From positions 2,774,001 to 2,838,000 of the forward strand of contig SMMW01000619.1 of NCBI GenBank assembly GCA_004794655.1: 64,000 nt of DNA. Direction: 5' to 3'. This DNA comes from Marisa cornuarietis. Its lineage: Eukaryota; Mollusca; Gastropoda; Architaenioglossa; Ampullariidae. Positions within the stretch are counted from its first letter, which is position 1. Every line of letters begins with the position of its first letter. This document shows, in pieces, positions 11,261-24,700 of the stretch. Under the pieces are notes generated by a model, which saw only the letters and a list, made by a program, of their open reading frames with translations, had not been told where the DNA came from and did no database searches. The position numbers and the translations under genes are program-made.

Positions 11261-12232
11261 GACTTAGTGGGCCCCCAGAAGGTTCCGTTGTCTAGGCAAC
11301 GCTAGGAGAAACCCGAAACAAACTCCCCCAATATCTCTCCTGGATGTTATTTAGGCGCATGCGTAGTAGGTCAGTGTAAGGTCGCAGCTAGCCTACCTGG
11401 GCTACCTGGCTGTTAACTAGGATACGTCACGGCCTCCCACTAGACAGCTGCTGTTATGGAGGTTTGCTTTACTCTCTACAGGTGTCGGTGTGAAGTATTT
11501 CCAACTGGTGGCAAGAAAAAAAGTGTCAATAATGAAATCATTTTAGAACCCGTCATTAGTCTCTCGTGACGATGACAGAGGACATTTGAAAGGGGAAACA
11601 GCCCATAGGTGTGCTGTATTAACGTGTTTCCAGTCAGGTGTTTTGATTCCTCCCTCCCTTCCCTCTCCGACGTCTTTTGTCAGAAGGCCTCGGTGATTGC
11701 AAGCAGTTGACTGGGAGGATCTGAGCTGCAAAGTTGCCTGGAGTCTTGAGGAAATGGTTTCGTGCTGTTGCTGTTTCCTGTAAGGATTTACTAATTTACT
11801 TTGTTTCAAGTCTTCTTTCGCTCGTACCAAGATCTGTGGTGCTCACATCGTACTCTGTACAGATAGGAAACACAGAGAAATGACTGTAAAACGTTAGAAC
11901 CGTGAAAATGGTGCTTAAAATACTATTCAAACGCATTTTCTGTTTTTTTTTTCAGCCGAGGTCATTTGTAACAGCTTTTGTAAAGTCTTTCATTTGCAAG
12001 AGCTGATAGAATGAGTGGAAAGCTTAGCAGATAAAGTTTCTAGTTCAGACAGAACTGCAAATAGTTGCAGGAAGTTAGTGGGCTTAACCTGGGTTTAATT
12101 TAAGTAGGATTCTCTGGGACTTATCTGCAACACAGGATACTTGACAAGCAGGCCACAACATCTCGGCCGTATAATCTGTCTTCATAATATTCACAGACTG
12201 TACATCGTGCATTCATGAACTTATACTGTATG

Positions 12233-12345
12233 TCTGTGTAATGTGTGTTCGTAATGTGATGAGACACATACTTTCGGGTTATGTGGGGTGAGGATACTGT
12301 TATTGTACAGTGCGGTCGTGTAAAGTGGGGTTGCCACAAACTGAT
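12233..12345 (+). repeat. dispersed ~80-bp repeat, copy 1
   Basis: Shares ATGTGATGAGACACA-ACT, TATGTGG-GTGAGGATA-TG and GGTCGTGTAAAGTG-like blocks with 13495-13585. The two copies are in direct orientation, about 1.25 kb apart. No class could be assigned. Confidence 0.5.
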
Positions 12346-13494
12346 GTGTCCCTCAACACATTCAATCAGAACAGACTGCACAGTCTTTTAACAAAGATCG
12401 CAACGATTGCCTTAGGCTGCCCAAGTCGTGTTTATTCGTTATGTCGGGGCAAGGATTGTCACAAGACAGGCAACAACAACAACAACAGCAGCAACAAACC
12501 ACACTAGCTATGACCAGACGCCGTCGATTGATAATCTACGCTTGATATCAAAGCCTTACGGCGAAATGAACACTGTCAGGGGGGGGGAGGTAGGGATGGT
12601 GATAAACATAATAGTAAACAGAAAAGTTCTCTAATGTCTTGCTGCATATATCTTACAACAAGAAATCTAACCTTCTGCCTCGACTACGAAGATCAGAATG
12701 ACTAATACACTTTAGAACTCATTACTACTACATGGAATAGCAAAATTTTAAATTATTAATACATTACTCCACCGTTTACACTCGCTCTCCCTATTCGCTT
12801 ATCGGACCAGTGCTCCATACATGTCATCAACATCTGCTTTACAATCGTGAACCGGTTAAAGTACTTACAGTTCAGGGGTTCCCCCTGTTTAATGCGTCTA
12901 TTGCTGCTCGACTCTGTGTTACCGGCAGACCAACACAATGTCCCCAAGTACTCGAATACAGGTGCACAGACATCCGGGCATCACAGCAGCTCCCACACTA
13001 GGGGAACGCGATTAAGCGGAGTAACACCAAGACATCACAATTAGCATCCACAGGGTAGAATCCACAACCCAAAGTGTCCTGGGTGAGAGGACATTTGGTG
13101 CGGGAATGCGTCCCTTTGGAATGGACCCTCGCTAACTTCACTGACGCCTCAAAAGTCTTCCAAGGATCACGGACTCCACTGGTAGGCACATGGGAGCCCA
13201 CCTGCGTTGCCATGGTCATGCGTAAATGATCCGTGCTTCGATGGCGAAACTGTCGAGCACCACACTCACCAGCCAACCTAAGTCAATTGGAGCCCGCGGG
13301 GGGTTGGGTGGGTCGGGGGGGGGGACTCTCAGTGAGCAGTTCGCCCGGAGTCTCGGGTGCTCAGTGTACTCACGCATTCTGGCACATTCTTTTCCATCCG
13401 TCTACTCACATACGCGCAGCTTTCTTTCTCTCGCTCCATTTCACATACAAAGGGTTAAAATTTAACTTGAGGCACGGACTGGTCCGTGACTGGG

Positions 13495-13585
13495 GTGAGG
13501 ATAATATGATGAGACACACACTGTTGTGTAATGTGGTGTGAGGATATTGTTTTGAGACACGTGGGTCGTGCAATGTAGAGGGAGG
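13495..13585 (+). repeat. dispersed ~80-bp repeat, copy 2
   Basis: This is the second copy of the repeat at 12233-12345. Identity is high in the GATGAGACACA and GGTGTGAGGATA blocks and lower between them. Confidence 0.5.
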
Positions 13586-16500
13586 ATATGTGCACGGTTT
13601 GACCCGCGGTCTTGGCCCTCAGTGTTCTGTCCTCTCGCCTAGACATTACCCTCCAAATATTCTTCAATCTGTCGACATTTTGGAGCTTTGCACCAGTAAC
13701 TCTGTGATTCTTACAATAAACCACGTCTTTCAATTTTATCTCCTGGAACTATTCATGCTTGGTTTTTTTTTCTTCTTTTCTTCCAGTTTTTGTCAATGGG
13801 AGATTGTGCTGAATTCGGTAAATGCTATTAAAAGAAATTTATGTAGGCGTCTGCGCCAGTATGAGTTCTCAAAAAAGAAATTCGCTTCTGTAACTCAGTG
13901 TACATTTCTCTCACTTGTTCACAGGTGCGCAAATGGTTTGTAACGGGATATGTGATTTAAAAGCGCGTGCCTTCCCAAGAAAAGAGCAGAACTTAGATGG
14001 AAAAGTTAGGTAGTCCAAGTGTCTCAGGAAAGACACATAGACAACGGAGGGGTAACAAGACCTTGGACACATATTTAAAAAAAATATATTTTAGTCTTTC
14101 ACCTTATAGAGACCACAAGCGCCGACGGTAAGCCTAAACCAGAAGGTGTACCATACATAACTCAACGGTTTAAGTTTCGAGTTAATTGTCTCTATCCACA
14201 TTCCTGGCAGTTTTCTTTCAGATCCGGTAACACCTCACACCTATACGTGGCAAAAGTATAAAAAAAAGTCGCGGGCTGGACAGGCACGTGACGACCGCTG
14301 CCTCTTATTTCTGTACTAAACATGACCGACACAGTGTGACAAGACAGCAAATGCACTGTCACCAGACAGCAACAACAGTCTGCAGACAGCAGCCACACAT
14401 TGTCATCAGACGTCTGGTGTGGCAAGGGACTGGAGCAATTTCCAGCAGTAATGTTCTTTACTTACCTTGTTTAGATGTTCCGTTCGGAAGCTCTGTTGAT
14501 AACGGACTGTTCTGGAACGGAGGCTGGCCCGTAGTATTGGCTTAATTACAAAAAAAACTTTGGTGAGAGCATGTTTTCACTTTGCATTCTGTCTAATGCA
14601 GGTCTCGCTCATTGCCGATACCATCACGGTCATCAGCAGACGATTTCATCAAGATGGCTACTTTCATCTGCTTCACTACGTAGACTTTTTAAAATTTAAG
14701 TTTCCATTGTAATAGGACGCACATACACTTACCTTGCATACGCACGACGCATATTACACACATACACCATGCTCGACGAGCTTCCCGTAGATGGGATTGA
14801 AGGTGAAGAGATTTCTAGTTGATTTATGGAAGATGAAGAACTCGCTGCTCTCTCTTTTCTATCTGGTCATAACACCGTCTTCTTTCTTCTTTTTACGTCA
14901 TTCTTTTTCCCAAAATGACGACGAACAAATGACGTACACAAGACGTCAAACACAAGACACCATTCACACACGAAACACTACAAGACCCACCCCTAACCTT
15001 TTACATCCATACTGCACGTGATGTACGGATATTTTGGCTGTGAGCTCAGGAGTGAATACATAAAGGTTAAACAATAAAATCGTAATCTTTATATCTTGCC
15101 CTCACTGTCTGAAACAGAATCGGTAAAAATGTCGACGGGATATATTTTAGGAGGCGTTATTGGAGAGAGAAAGAAAGAGAGAAAGGGTATGAGGACAGAG
15201 GGCATGGTGTCAGACAAGAGAGATGGGAGTGGGAGGATGTAGAGTGCTGATTTAGTTTGTGTGTGTATGTGTGTGAAAATAAGTAAGCATGCATTTCATT
15301 GTTTAGGAAAAAAAACAAACATCGTACGGCTTAAAAACATCGTAGGACACGAAGGTGGAAATGTGTGGTAGTGGTGACGTGTACTGTCAGCACGGGGGGT
15401 GGGACGTCACTCGTCACTGCTGTGTGTAACGTGCACTAGCCGAGTGCTTCTCTGTAGATTGTTGACCAGTACTTGTGTAATGCTGTGTAAGTGTCACTGG
15501 GGGGAATGTTGGGCAGTAATCGCATTATTGTCACCGCCTGCCAGTGGATGTCATCATGTCGGGGACTGGTTTCTGACAAGTGGGACTGTTCATGGCTAAT
15601 CATCTGCTGCGAAGGTTTTGTTTGAGATCTGAGTATTTTCTTTGACATGCCATTTGTCGAATGTTCAACTCTTTTCGTTGCAACTTGCCGAGCACAACAC
15701 CCCCCCCCCCCGTGCACGCGACAGGGAAAGAAACCTTGCAGCACATCTCTAATCCATCCTCGTGTCATCAGTCACACGAGAATTAACGACACACTGCGAG
15801 CGGGAGTCGTGTCATGTCACCATGTCACAGTATAAACCGCGGCCGTCAAGTAAGAGGCTTCGAGGAAAAAGCCGGAATTCTTCTTTTGGGCTTCACACGG
15901 ATTATACGATGCTTTCACTAGGAAACTAAATCTTACTAAAAGAAATAGACCGTCACACCACAAGTGCAAGTGCCGATAACGTAAAGAGAAGTAACCCAGA
16001 GGACGCTGTTGTTTTATGAAAGTAAGAATGTGACGAGCACAGAGCAAACGTGTGGACTGGTAACACGATCATCTCCCTGAAAGGATTACGGGGGGCAAAC
16101 GGAAAGCGACCATCGTGGCCGATTCAAACGTTTTAATGAAATGATGCTCCCGAAGCTATACACCAAAGGTGCATGAAACTGGTGGAGAAGGGCCTCAAGA
16201 CGTCGTTGTCAAGGAGACTGTGAGATTTTGTTGTGTTTTTACTCGTCGGATAATGAAGCGGCGATGACTATCTTGGCGGAGTCGCTGTCCGCGCGTGCGT
16301 TTGTACCCGTCATCGACAGATGTAAGATTGAACTTCAAGTCACGTGACAGCCAGGCGAATGACGTGACATCATGTGCTTTCGGCGACAGCGGTGGCGGGT
16401 GTCCCCGTCCCCAGCAGGCGAGTAAAGTTGTGTCATGGTAATTAAATATATCTGGTGTGTCATGGCAAATATATCTGGTGGATCCTGGCAGGGAGCCGAC

Positions 16501-17687
16501 GTTTAAAAGATTTGCACCTGCAGCATTCTAGCAGTTTGACCCCCGCATGCTGTATTACTGGCAAGACATAATTTCTAAATAATTTCCTTACTGAGTGTTT
16601 TGTCTATTTCTCTCCTTTTTATGTCATTGACCTGTTGTAACACGAATCAAGGCAGTGGCTTATACGTTCATCATATCCCAACTTTATGGAAACTTTCTGC
16701 AAAATTATTTAATAAATACTTCAAATCTCACTGAAAGGGTAATGGTGGTGATGGTGGTGGTGGTGGTGCATGCGCAGTAGTTTCCCTTTACCTGCGCCTC
16801 TCCCTGAACGTTCTGTATGTCCAGACGTATGAACAGGTGGCAGACATTTCACTTGTTGTGTTTACAATTTCACCTTCATAATTCTATTCTCATCTTGGCA
16901 GCAGCACACCCCCATGAGGAAAGGTAAGGAGGTGTCTGTTCTTTCCTGGGCGTGGTTAAATACTCTTTAAGCAGGAAATTCCCTCTCACCTCCACCTAGG
17001 AAGCGTTAGGTACCCGGAAGGCGGCACTGCTGTTTTATATTTCAGCAGCACTCCCCCCACCCTGCCTCCCCTTGCTTCAAATACTGGCTGCAAAGCTTGC
17101 TCTTTCCTGACACCTTTGTTACTCTGTTTACTAAACAAAGACAGCATTCAGGGTTAAATGCATCAGAGACTACACACTTCACACCCCCTTCCCCGTAGTC
17201 CCCCATCCTCCTATAGTCTTCTTCATCTTTGGCTGTCTTCGTCCTCTTCGTTTCCACATTTCTGACCTGATGACGTTCTGAGGACATGGCGAGTTCAACC
17301 CTGGCACAGAAGCCAGGTTTATTGCAACGGACTCGTTACTTCTTATCAAAAATCAGTAATAATAAGAATTAACAGCAGGGTCCTAGATAAGTCTCTTAAT
17401 GGGAACTTCGTTCTCTGTGTTCGATATTATGATAATCTGGTGTGATATACAATTTCATTCATAAATAGTCCTCGAAGGTTCGTACGTCTGCATTTATTTA
17501 AACCCGGTTATATAGCGTACATACATGTGTTGATACCAGTCTTCCAGCTGGGAGTACCCGGCCTACTGTCTATCGTTCACTATTCCAGTTGTAATGTTCT
17601 TGTCAACTTTCGATCTATCACTTTATTTGAATCAAGTCTATTCACGCACAGTATCAGATTAGCGAAATCTGATGCCACTTCTCTTTG
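13586..17687. other. non-coding stretch
   Basis: No recognisable protein domain or splice-bounded coding exon was found. It contains homopolymer and purine-rich tracts (for example 15164-15200), (TGG)n near 16745-16768, and CpG-containing patches near 15610-15850 and 16190-16400 without a convincing ORF. Short open frames at 14192-14545 and 15399-15835 appear to be chance. Confidence 0.4.
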
Positions 17688-17770
17688 AGGCGGTCCGATG
17701 GCGCAGCGGTTACTGCCTGTCGCTTATCCTAATGCACTGAGAATTTGATGTGTTCAGATTTACTGACAAC
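17688..17770 (+). repeat. tRNA-derived SINE head
   Basis: GGCGGTCCGATGGCGCAGCG starts a tRNA-like head with an A-box-like TGGCGCAGCGGTTA, and a B-box-like GTGTTCAGATTTA lies near 17751-17763. It is closely related to the minus-strand copy at 3350-3431. No tail is recognised, so the copy is probably truncated. Confidence 0.55.
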
Positions 17771-18592
17771 ACAATGCTTTCTCAAGAGACATCTTGAACT
17801 GCACGGAGCACAGAGCAAATTCTGAAAGACAAATTCTGAAATTTGCATTCATCTCGAAAGAATGGATCATAACGTTAAAGCATAAATATTTGAAAATTGA
17901 AACTGTGTATTTCACTTCGGCACGAAGAAAATGCAGTGGCGCAGGAACCAGGAGGGGAAAAGAGCTGGGGAGCTTCCCATCAAAAAAGATACTGAGGGGA
18001 CACGAATGTGAATGTCGCTCACTGTCACAGGGTATGGTTTTCCCATTTCCCCCACCCTCAACCGCCCCAAAGCCGAGTATCTTCCCATGCCACTGAAATG
18101 TAGTCAAAGACATATGATATTGTCTTTGGTGTGATGTATAGAAGGGGAAGCAACCTCGTTTCTTGTCGGTCACAATTTTCTCCCTCTAATGAAGTCGGTA
18201 AACACATGTTTTATTTAAACCCCTTTATTACAGAGCGAATTAATCTAGGATCTTATTCTACACGTTACATCACAGCTACGGTAATAAAAATTGTATCAAC
18301 ATATGCGTTGGTATTGAAGCACCCGTGATTAGTCTGGTTAATTAAGGTAGTAACGAGTTATGTTGGGGCAATGCATGTATATCGACCATATTTTTTGAGA
18401 GCAAGCGATAACTGTGTGTGGTAGAAGATCGAAACAAAACGGCGATTAACTAATACATCTTAACCAAGGTTTCTTGAAACCTAACTGCTCTATTGTTGAT
18501 GTAACTGAAATAACGTGTACAACAATGTTGAGCTTGAAGGAAAAGGCCTGAACCGAAACGCGATTATGTCATACGATCTTCCTGATCTTCAG

Positions 18593-18793
18593 GCAAAAAT
18601 GACGGATTTCCTCTTGCTGTGAATGACGAAGAAATCAAGCAGATTGATGAAAAAGTTGTCAGCAATTATTTGCCAGTGGTTCCAGTAGAGCCAGGACTGG
18701 CAGGAGTGAAGGTCAAGCAGAAGTCAAGGGCGAGGGTTTGGTCATCGGATGCTGCTTCTGTGGCGAAACTTTGGAAACTTTTCCCTGTAACCG
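18593..18793 (+). CDS. probable coding exon, N-terminal region of a long isoform
   Basis: The acceptor (CCTGATCTTCAG) and a strong donor (GTGAGT) bound 201 bp with one open frame: two bases, 66 codons and one base, phase 1/1. The peptide starts KNDGFPLAVNDEEIKQIDEK and ends AKLWKLFPVT. It contains a proline/valine-rich segment and Lys/Arg clusters but no known domain. It joins in phase with the 7155 exon upstream and with the exon at 45136 downstream. It has no in-frame ATG (the internal start-like codon is GTG), so it needs an upstream start. Assignment to the FGD gene is inferred from phase and position. Confidence 0.6.
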
Positions 18794-21634
18794 GTGAGTT
18801 TTCGCCTGTATGTGAGCTTTGTGCTTAGATATAAGATGACTAGATTAATACAAGCAATTTAATGATCGTTTTAGAACGACTTTAATTCAAAAAGTAACCG
18901 TTTTTCTTAAATTTTCGTAGTCGAATTTGTTCGAAAACAGCGTTTTTATTCCTGAAGCGACGGGCCAAAGGCAGAGCCCGGATGCATTGTCGTCTGCTTA
19001 GTTGTCGCCGACATGTCACTAGTTTGCTTACTTCCTCGTTGGTTATGTGCAGTTGAGTTTATTGATGCATTTTCGGAATTCACACAGTAACTCAAGTCAT
19101 ATATGATAACATTTATCATTTGTGCCTACTTCCACTTTCAGTAACAGTTTATCAACTAACTCTTGTGTCTTTTTATCTGGCCATACAAAGAGTGTGCTTT
19201 GCCCTCACCCGGTGTTGGTGTGTGCTTGTAGTTGTGTAACTGTTGGCATCATGCAGGTTAAGTGAACTGGTTCCATTTATAATTATTAAAAGAAAAGAAA
19301 GAATATAAAAACTTAATAGAATTCTAGGATTATTTTTCTTTTCTTGATTCATTCTAATATTATGCAAAAGACCTATGTAGGCCTTCTGTAAAATATTGTG
19401 GAAAAAATATATTTTTATTTTAGTTTAAAATAGTTTTAGGTCTTCACCTATATTGTGGAAGATCTTTCATAAAAATGCATACTTTAAAAATATCTGCTTC
19501 TTTAGAATTTAATGTTTATAATGAAAGATATAAAATGCCATTACTTTTTAATTGCTTAACCCCTAAATAAATTAAAGAGAAAGATGAAACATTTGTTGAG
19601 AGGTATGTTAGAAAGCACATAATAAGGCTGATCCTAATCTGACTTAATTTGTGTCTAAGGGAATGTGCATTTGTGTGCCTCCATTAAAGAAAAAAGCAGG
19701 GATGGGAGAGAAGATGAGTCCATGCCTATGCTTGTTGAGCTGTACCTCACTACACTTACTAAAAGTCCTTGTCTGCTTGAACTCCTAAGAATGTACACAC
19801 CTGCTGCACAGTTGGTCTCACCTCTGGTGGTGGCAGTCTCTGGCTTTCCTCACACTTGTGGCCAGAACAGTAAAGTCTTTTCTGGGCTTTTATTGTCTAG
19901 TAGAGAACTTTTCTGCTGGCTTAATCTAGTCAGACACAGTCTTATCTGCAAGCATTCATTTGGCTAACCACCTTCATTTGCTGAAGAAAGGAAAGGGTGT
20001 GGAGGGTGGGGGTAGATGAGAAAGCTTGAGCTCCTGTACTGGGTAGGCTACAGGAATGTTTCAAGGAAGAGCGAGATTAAGAATATAAGGCTGTGACCAA
20101 ATATGCAGTACACAAAGTTGAGATACTGTAAATGAGAAACACACAAACTCACTCACACAACTTATGAATGAAAGTTTTTCTGATTCTAGCCTTTTGCTAT
20201 TTAATTTTTGGAACTTTTTCTCACACTGACAGCTTTTTGGTCTTGGAACTTTTGCTCACACTGACAGCTTTTTAGTCTATCTCCCGTCAGTGCAATGCCA
20301 TATGTGACTAGATAATGAATGTTTTCAAGATCACTGGTGGGCACAAATAATTTCCTTATTGGCATGGTAAAATAGGTGCTTTTGAGCTAGCATGCTGAGG
20401 TATTTATATCACTGCATTTTTTTTACTATCATATCATGACACCCTGTAAAATGTCATTTTCAGAGACTGCAAGAATTAAAAAAAAAATTTTGCTTTCAAT
20501 CTAACTTGGCATTCATAAAGCACATATTTCCTCATATACACACCCAGTGTACGAGATTATTTCTGATCTGCTTGCATACCAGATAAATTCACCACAAATG
20601 AGAATGTTTACAAAGAAATTTTGAAATGGTTGACACAGTTGGGAAGGCTTCAATATTTTTGTTGTTTTTGTTTTCCTTCTTTTAGAAGTATCTATGAAGG
20701 TACATAAACTCATTTTTCCTCTCTCTCTCTCTCTCTCAGATGCTCACATGTCTTGTATAGATGTCTACACATACACACAAGGAAATCATAAGCCCAGTAA
20801 CAAGAGTCTTAGCAGCAATGTCCTGTTAAGTTTGAGGACCTGGACTGTTCACAAGGAAAGTTTAGCTTGGCAGGGGGAAGGAAAAGATAAGGGTCACCAA
20901 AGATGCAACCAGACTAATGCAGCATCTTAATTCTTAATTTAGCCATGCACCTGAAACTCAAAACAGCAACAGGGAAGGCAAAAGCAAAACACTTGTTTCT
21001 GTACTTGTTCATTGGATAGAATTATCAAGTGACTGACAATAAAAACTACACTTTGTGTGTGTGTGTGTGTGAGCACGTGTGTGGGATGAGAAAGAAGATA
21101 TTCAGCTCAGTGATAAATTCATATCTGTAATTTATTTTTTTATTAATATATTTACTTTCACTCCAAATTTGTCTTTCCTTTTCAAAATTATTTGTAGCCA
21201 TATAAATGCATATATTGAATATCCATATATTTCCAAGCTCTAATGCATACTTGCACACTACTTCTTTTGCATGTATGTGCATATCTGTGCAGAAAAACAC
21301 ATGAAATAAAGCATTTACATATTTGGGTTATTTCTTGTACACCCTATTTACTAATGTGAATGAGCACTTACAAACATGAAGAGACACGCAAACACACACA
21401 TAGATGCATAACTTTCACCAGCACATTCTCATTTTTATAGTTCGCACACAGAGTGGAAGAAAACACATTTGTTACTAATTTATGTCTCAGTTATGTGTCA
21501 GTATTCATAGTCGTATCCTAGGAGTGCTTGGTTCCCAGCGCCATGTCAGTTTGCAGGAGAGACCTGTGACTGATTACACTTCCCTCTCATGTTTGAGTCA
21601 CTTTCATTTCACAAGTGCCTGAACACTGGCTGTG
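18794..21634. other. AT-rich non-coding stretch
   Basis: No exon or transposon was recognised. It includes AT-rich sequence, a near-duplicate pair reading GGAACTTTT-CTCACACTGACAGC (about 20211-20270), a (CT)n tract near 20722-20740 and a (GT)n tract near 21053-21070. Confidence 0.4.
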
Positions 21635-21643
21635 TTTCTGTAA

Positions 21644-21653
21644 CATATATAAT
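21644..21653 (+). promoter_or_regulatory. TATA-like element upstream of candidate first exon
   Basis: ATATATAATA lies about 80-90 bp before the ATG at 21735. That leaves room for a short 5' UTR if transcription starts 25-30 bp downstream. The region is AT-rich, so a chance match cannot be excluded. Confidence 0.3.
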
Positions 21654-21734
21654 ACATGGATAACTGAGACACACTTCCTTGTGCCTCCTGTCTGTCATTA
21701 GAACCCAATTTGAAAAAAAGATTCTAGCCTAGTC

Positions 21735-21765
21735 ATGTATAGTCTAGATGATGAAGAATTAGAAG
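21735..21765 (+). CDS. candidate first coding exon of the FGD-like gene (short isoform)
   Basis: The ATG opens [10 protein letters not shown] and the exon ends with one base before GTAAGATT, a good donor. An in-frame stop at 21711-21713 closes the frame upstream, so this is a start rather than an internal exon. The single leftover G joins the two bases opening the exon at 45136 to make Ala, giving ...[11 protein letters not shown]. With the downstream exons the coding length is 3,549 bases plus a stop, an exact multiple of three (1,183 residues). The intron after it would be about 23.4 kb. Confidence 0.6.
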
Positions 21766-24700
21766 GTAAGATTTTTCAGTATTTTGACACTTTCCTATGA
21801 GAGAAAACTGAACACTAACACCTAAGAGACTTTCATTCGTTATTCATGTTATCAACTAGTTGCATTTAGGGGTGTCAAAATATATTCATTGTTTTTGGAT
21901 ATCTTAGTGCACAGTTGTATTAAGTCACACTCTTATATTTTGGAATATAAAAATCTTCAAATTTCCCAGCATGTTTAGCAAGCTGTTTTGATACAAAATA
22001 TTGTATATTGGGCCAATAGGATTTGCAAGATATTTTTGTCTAATGTTGATGGTTATTATGTCAGTTCAGTTACTAGACAGATTACTTTGTATGTGTTGGG
22101 GATGTTTAGGGGTCGAGGTAAGTCTGAGAATGTGTTTGTATGCATTCACTGTGTGTGTGTGTATGTTTTTTAGCCATTGCCCCCCAAGCGGCTAGTATGA
22201 AGAGCTCCCTATTTTAAGCATTGCTAGAAATTATCCTAAAGGAAAAAGCTAAAGCCAAATCTAGCTCATGGGATAACAAGTAATATGCAAAGTCCTAAGA
22301 GGAAAACCAATAATAGGATATGCAGTGGTTGGTGCAAAGATATCTGTTTTGGTCACTTTCCAGTGACAGCTTTTTTTAAAAAACATTTATAAAACATAAG
22401 GTATTGGCAGACAACATAGTCATTATAAGAATAATGATAATAAAGGAGCATGCTCTCAGGGCTTAAGACAAGGAGACACGGACAGAATATGAAGGACAGA
22501 AGGAGAAACAACTATGCAGACAAGTAATAAAAGACAAACATAGAAGACACAAAGAAGAATCATGAAACTAACAGAAAGGATAGATAGTGTGATAAATCTG
22601 CAGAGGAAGATGAGCAGGCAGACTAGTTAATTGACTATAATCACAACTATTGACAACTATGTTGATTGGTGTAGGAACTAATGCTTGTGGAACAGCTGTT
22701 CTTAGTGCACGTTTAAAGGATTTGATGGTCGGTAGATGATCCTTATGGATGGAAAGAGAGCCCCACTGTTTTGCACTAAAAATCCAATGGAAATATATAT
22801 GTAGTTATTATATTGTATTCATATTAATTAGAAGCCTCATTGTGGCCTTATTAATGACTTTTGAGCATTTACACTACTGTGTCACTACCATTCATACCAA
22901 CTAACACAAATAGAGGTTTGTGTATTTATACCAGTAGTGTCTAAAGAACTCATACCTGCTCAGAGGCATGATTATTTGTATACTTAAACCATCATGTCCA
23001 CCCTATCTTTTATTCAGATTAGTGGCTATTTGTTTATTTACACCACTGTATCTCCAGTCTAGAGGGATTTCAGCTTGACACCTAAAGTGTGCAGTGACAC
23101 TTGGCATAAATGCAAAAAGATGACAGCATGGCTGTAAAACTAAGGAAGACATTAATGACAAGTAACAAATATGACAGTAATCAAATCACTTCAGTATAAG
23201 TCCCAGGAGAACCAAGGTTCAGCACATGGGAATCCTTAAATTGTTGGTGAGAATAAATAGCTCACAACTTCAGTAAGATTGTGTTGAATGAGAAGTACTG
23301 TTTAGCAGAAATGTTGCGGTCAATCAAGGCTGTAATTTTTTTTAGCAGTGCACTTTCTTCCTGCCATTCTTATTGTTCAACAAATGTTTGCTTTGGTGCC
23401 TATTTGCTGGTGAGCCAAAGACCAGAAGTTATGAATTTAAGAAATTGAATTATTTTGTGCACAGTAATCCTAGAGTTGGCAAATAAATTTTAAAGAGCAA
23501 AATGAAAAATTACATTTCTTTAAAAATTCATCGCCATTTTCAAAAATACAACTTATCTATGCTTTCTTAATTAAAGTTATGAAGAAGAGATGTTATAGAG
23601 AAAGGGAAAATATGTTTCACATCAACCCAAAACAGTTTTTAAATGACATTTTTTTCAGTTGGATACAATTAGAGATATTTTTATCAGATGTCATTTTTAT
23701 CAGCTGTCAAACTGAAATAAAACGATTTTAACCAGCACCATGTAAAGGCATATGAAACGGAAAATCAAACATGACTTCTTCATGTGAAGAATGAATACCT
23801 GCCCCTTTCCCCCCAAATCCAATCTCCCCATTTTTACGCTTGACGATCTTTAAAGCAAATAAGAATAAATTTCAACAGGTGCGGGAAAATTTTACAGAAA
23901 TAACCATTTTTTCTTGCATATCTAATAAAAAAAGTTTACATATAAATGGGAAAAAAGTATCGTGTCAGTAGATGTATAATAAATACAATATTAATTTAAT
24001 GTATTAAGCGAAACAATGGAACTCGATCTCTCCCTTTCTATATCCGCCACCTACCCACCATTTTATCCTTTAAATGTGCACTGAAAACACGTGTACCCCT
24101 CTTGAGCATTACTCCTAACACAGTCCACACAATGCTCGTCCCTTTTCAACTACCTCGTCCTCTCTTTTTCCTCTTATTGCTACTTCCTTACTCGTCTTCC
24201 TCTGAAGAATCACGATACTGTTAGTCCGTGTTACTCGATTCCTCTTTGCGTTTTCATTATTTGTCTTGTATTACTCATCGGCACTGTTGCTTAACCTTCT
24301 GTCCTTTGTATGATGTCCATGTCTCACTCTTGTCTCAAGCGCTAAGAGCACGGTCCATATGAGTGTGAGTTTATGTTATACACATCATGCATTTATTATT
24401 ATTATTATATTAATAAGGAAAGTGAACAGCAGTAGCAGACGACACTTATTATTGCATGTTGCTTTTTGTCCGTCTTAATTGTTTAATTTTTTTATGTGAA
24501 AGATGTTTATTGTATTGCCTTCGTAAGATTTGTTTAATACTCTTGATTTTTATGTCATTATTGAATTTGATCGGTTTTAAAGGTCTGTGGTGACGCTATG
24601 AAGCTTATATTTTATATTATTAAATAACTGGACCTAGGTTCACGTTCTCGCTTGCCGCAATTTGGAACTAGACGGCGGCTCCTCTTTTGAACAAAATATT

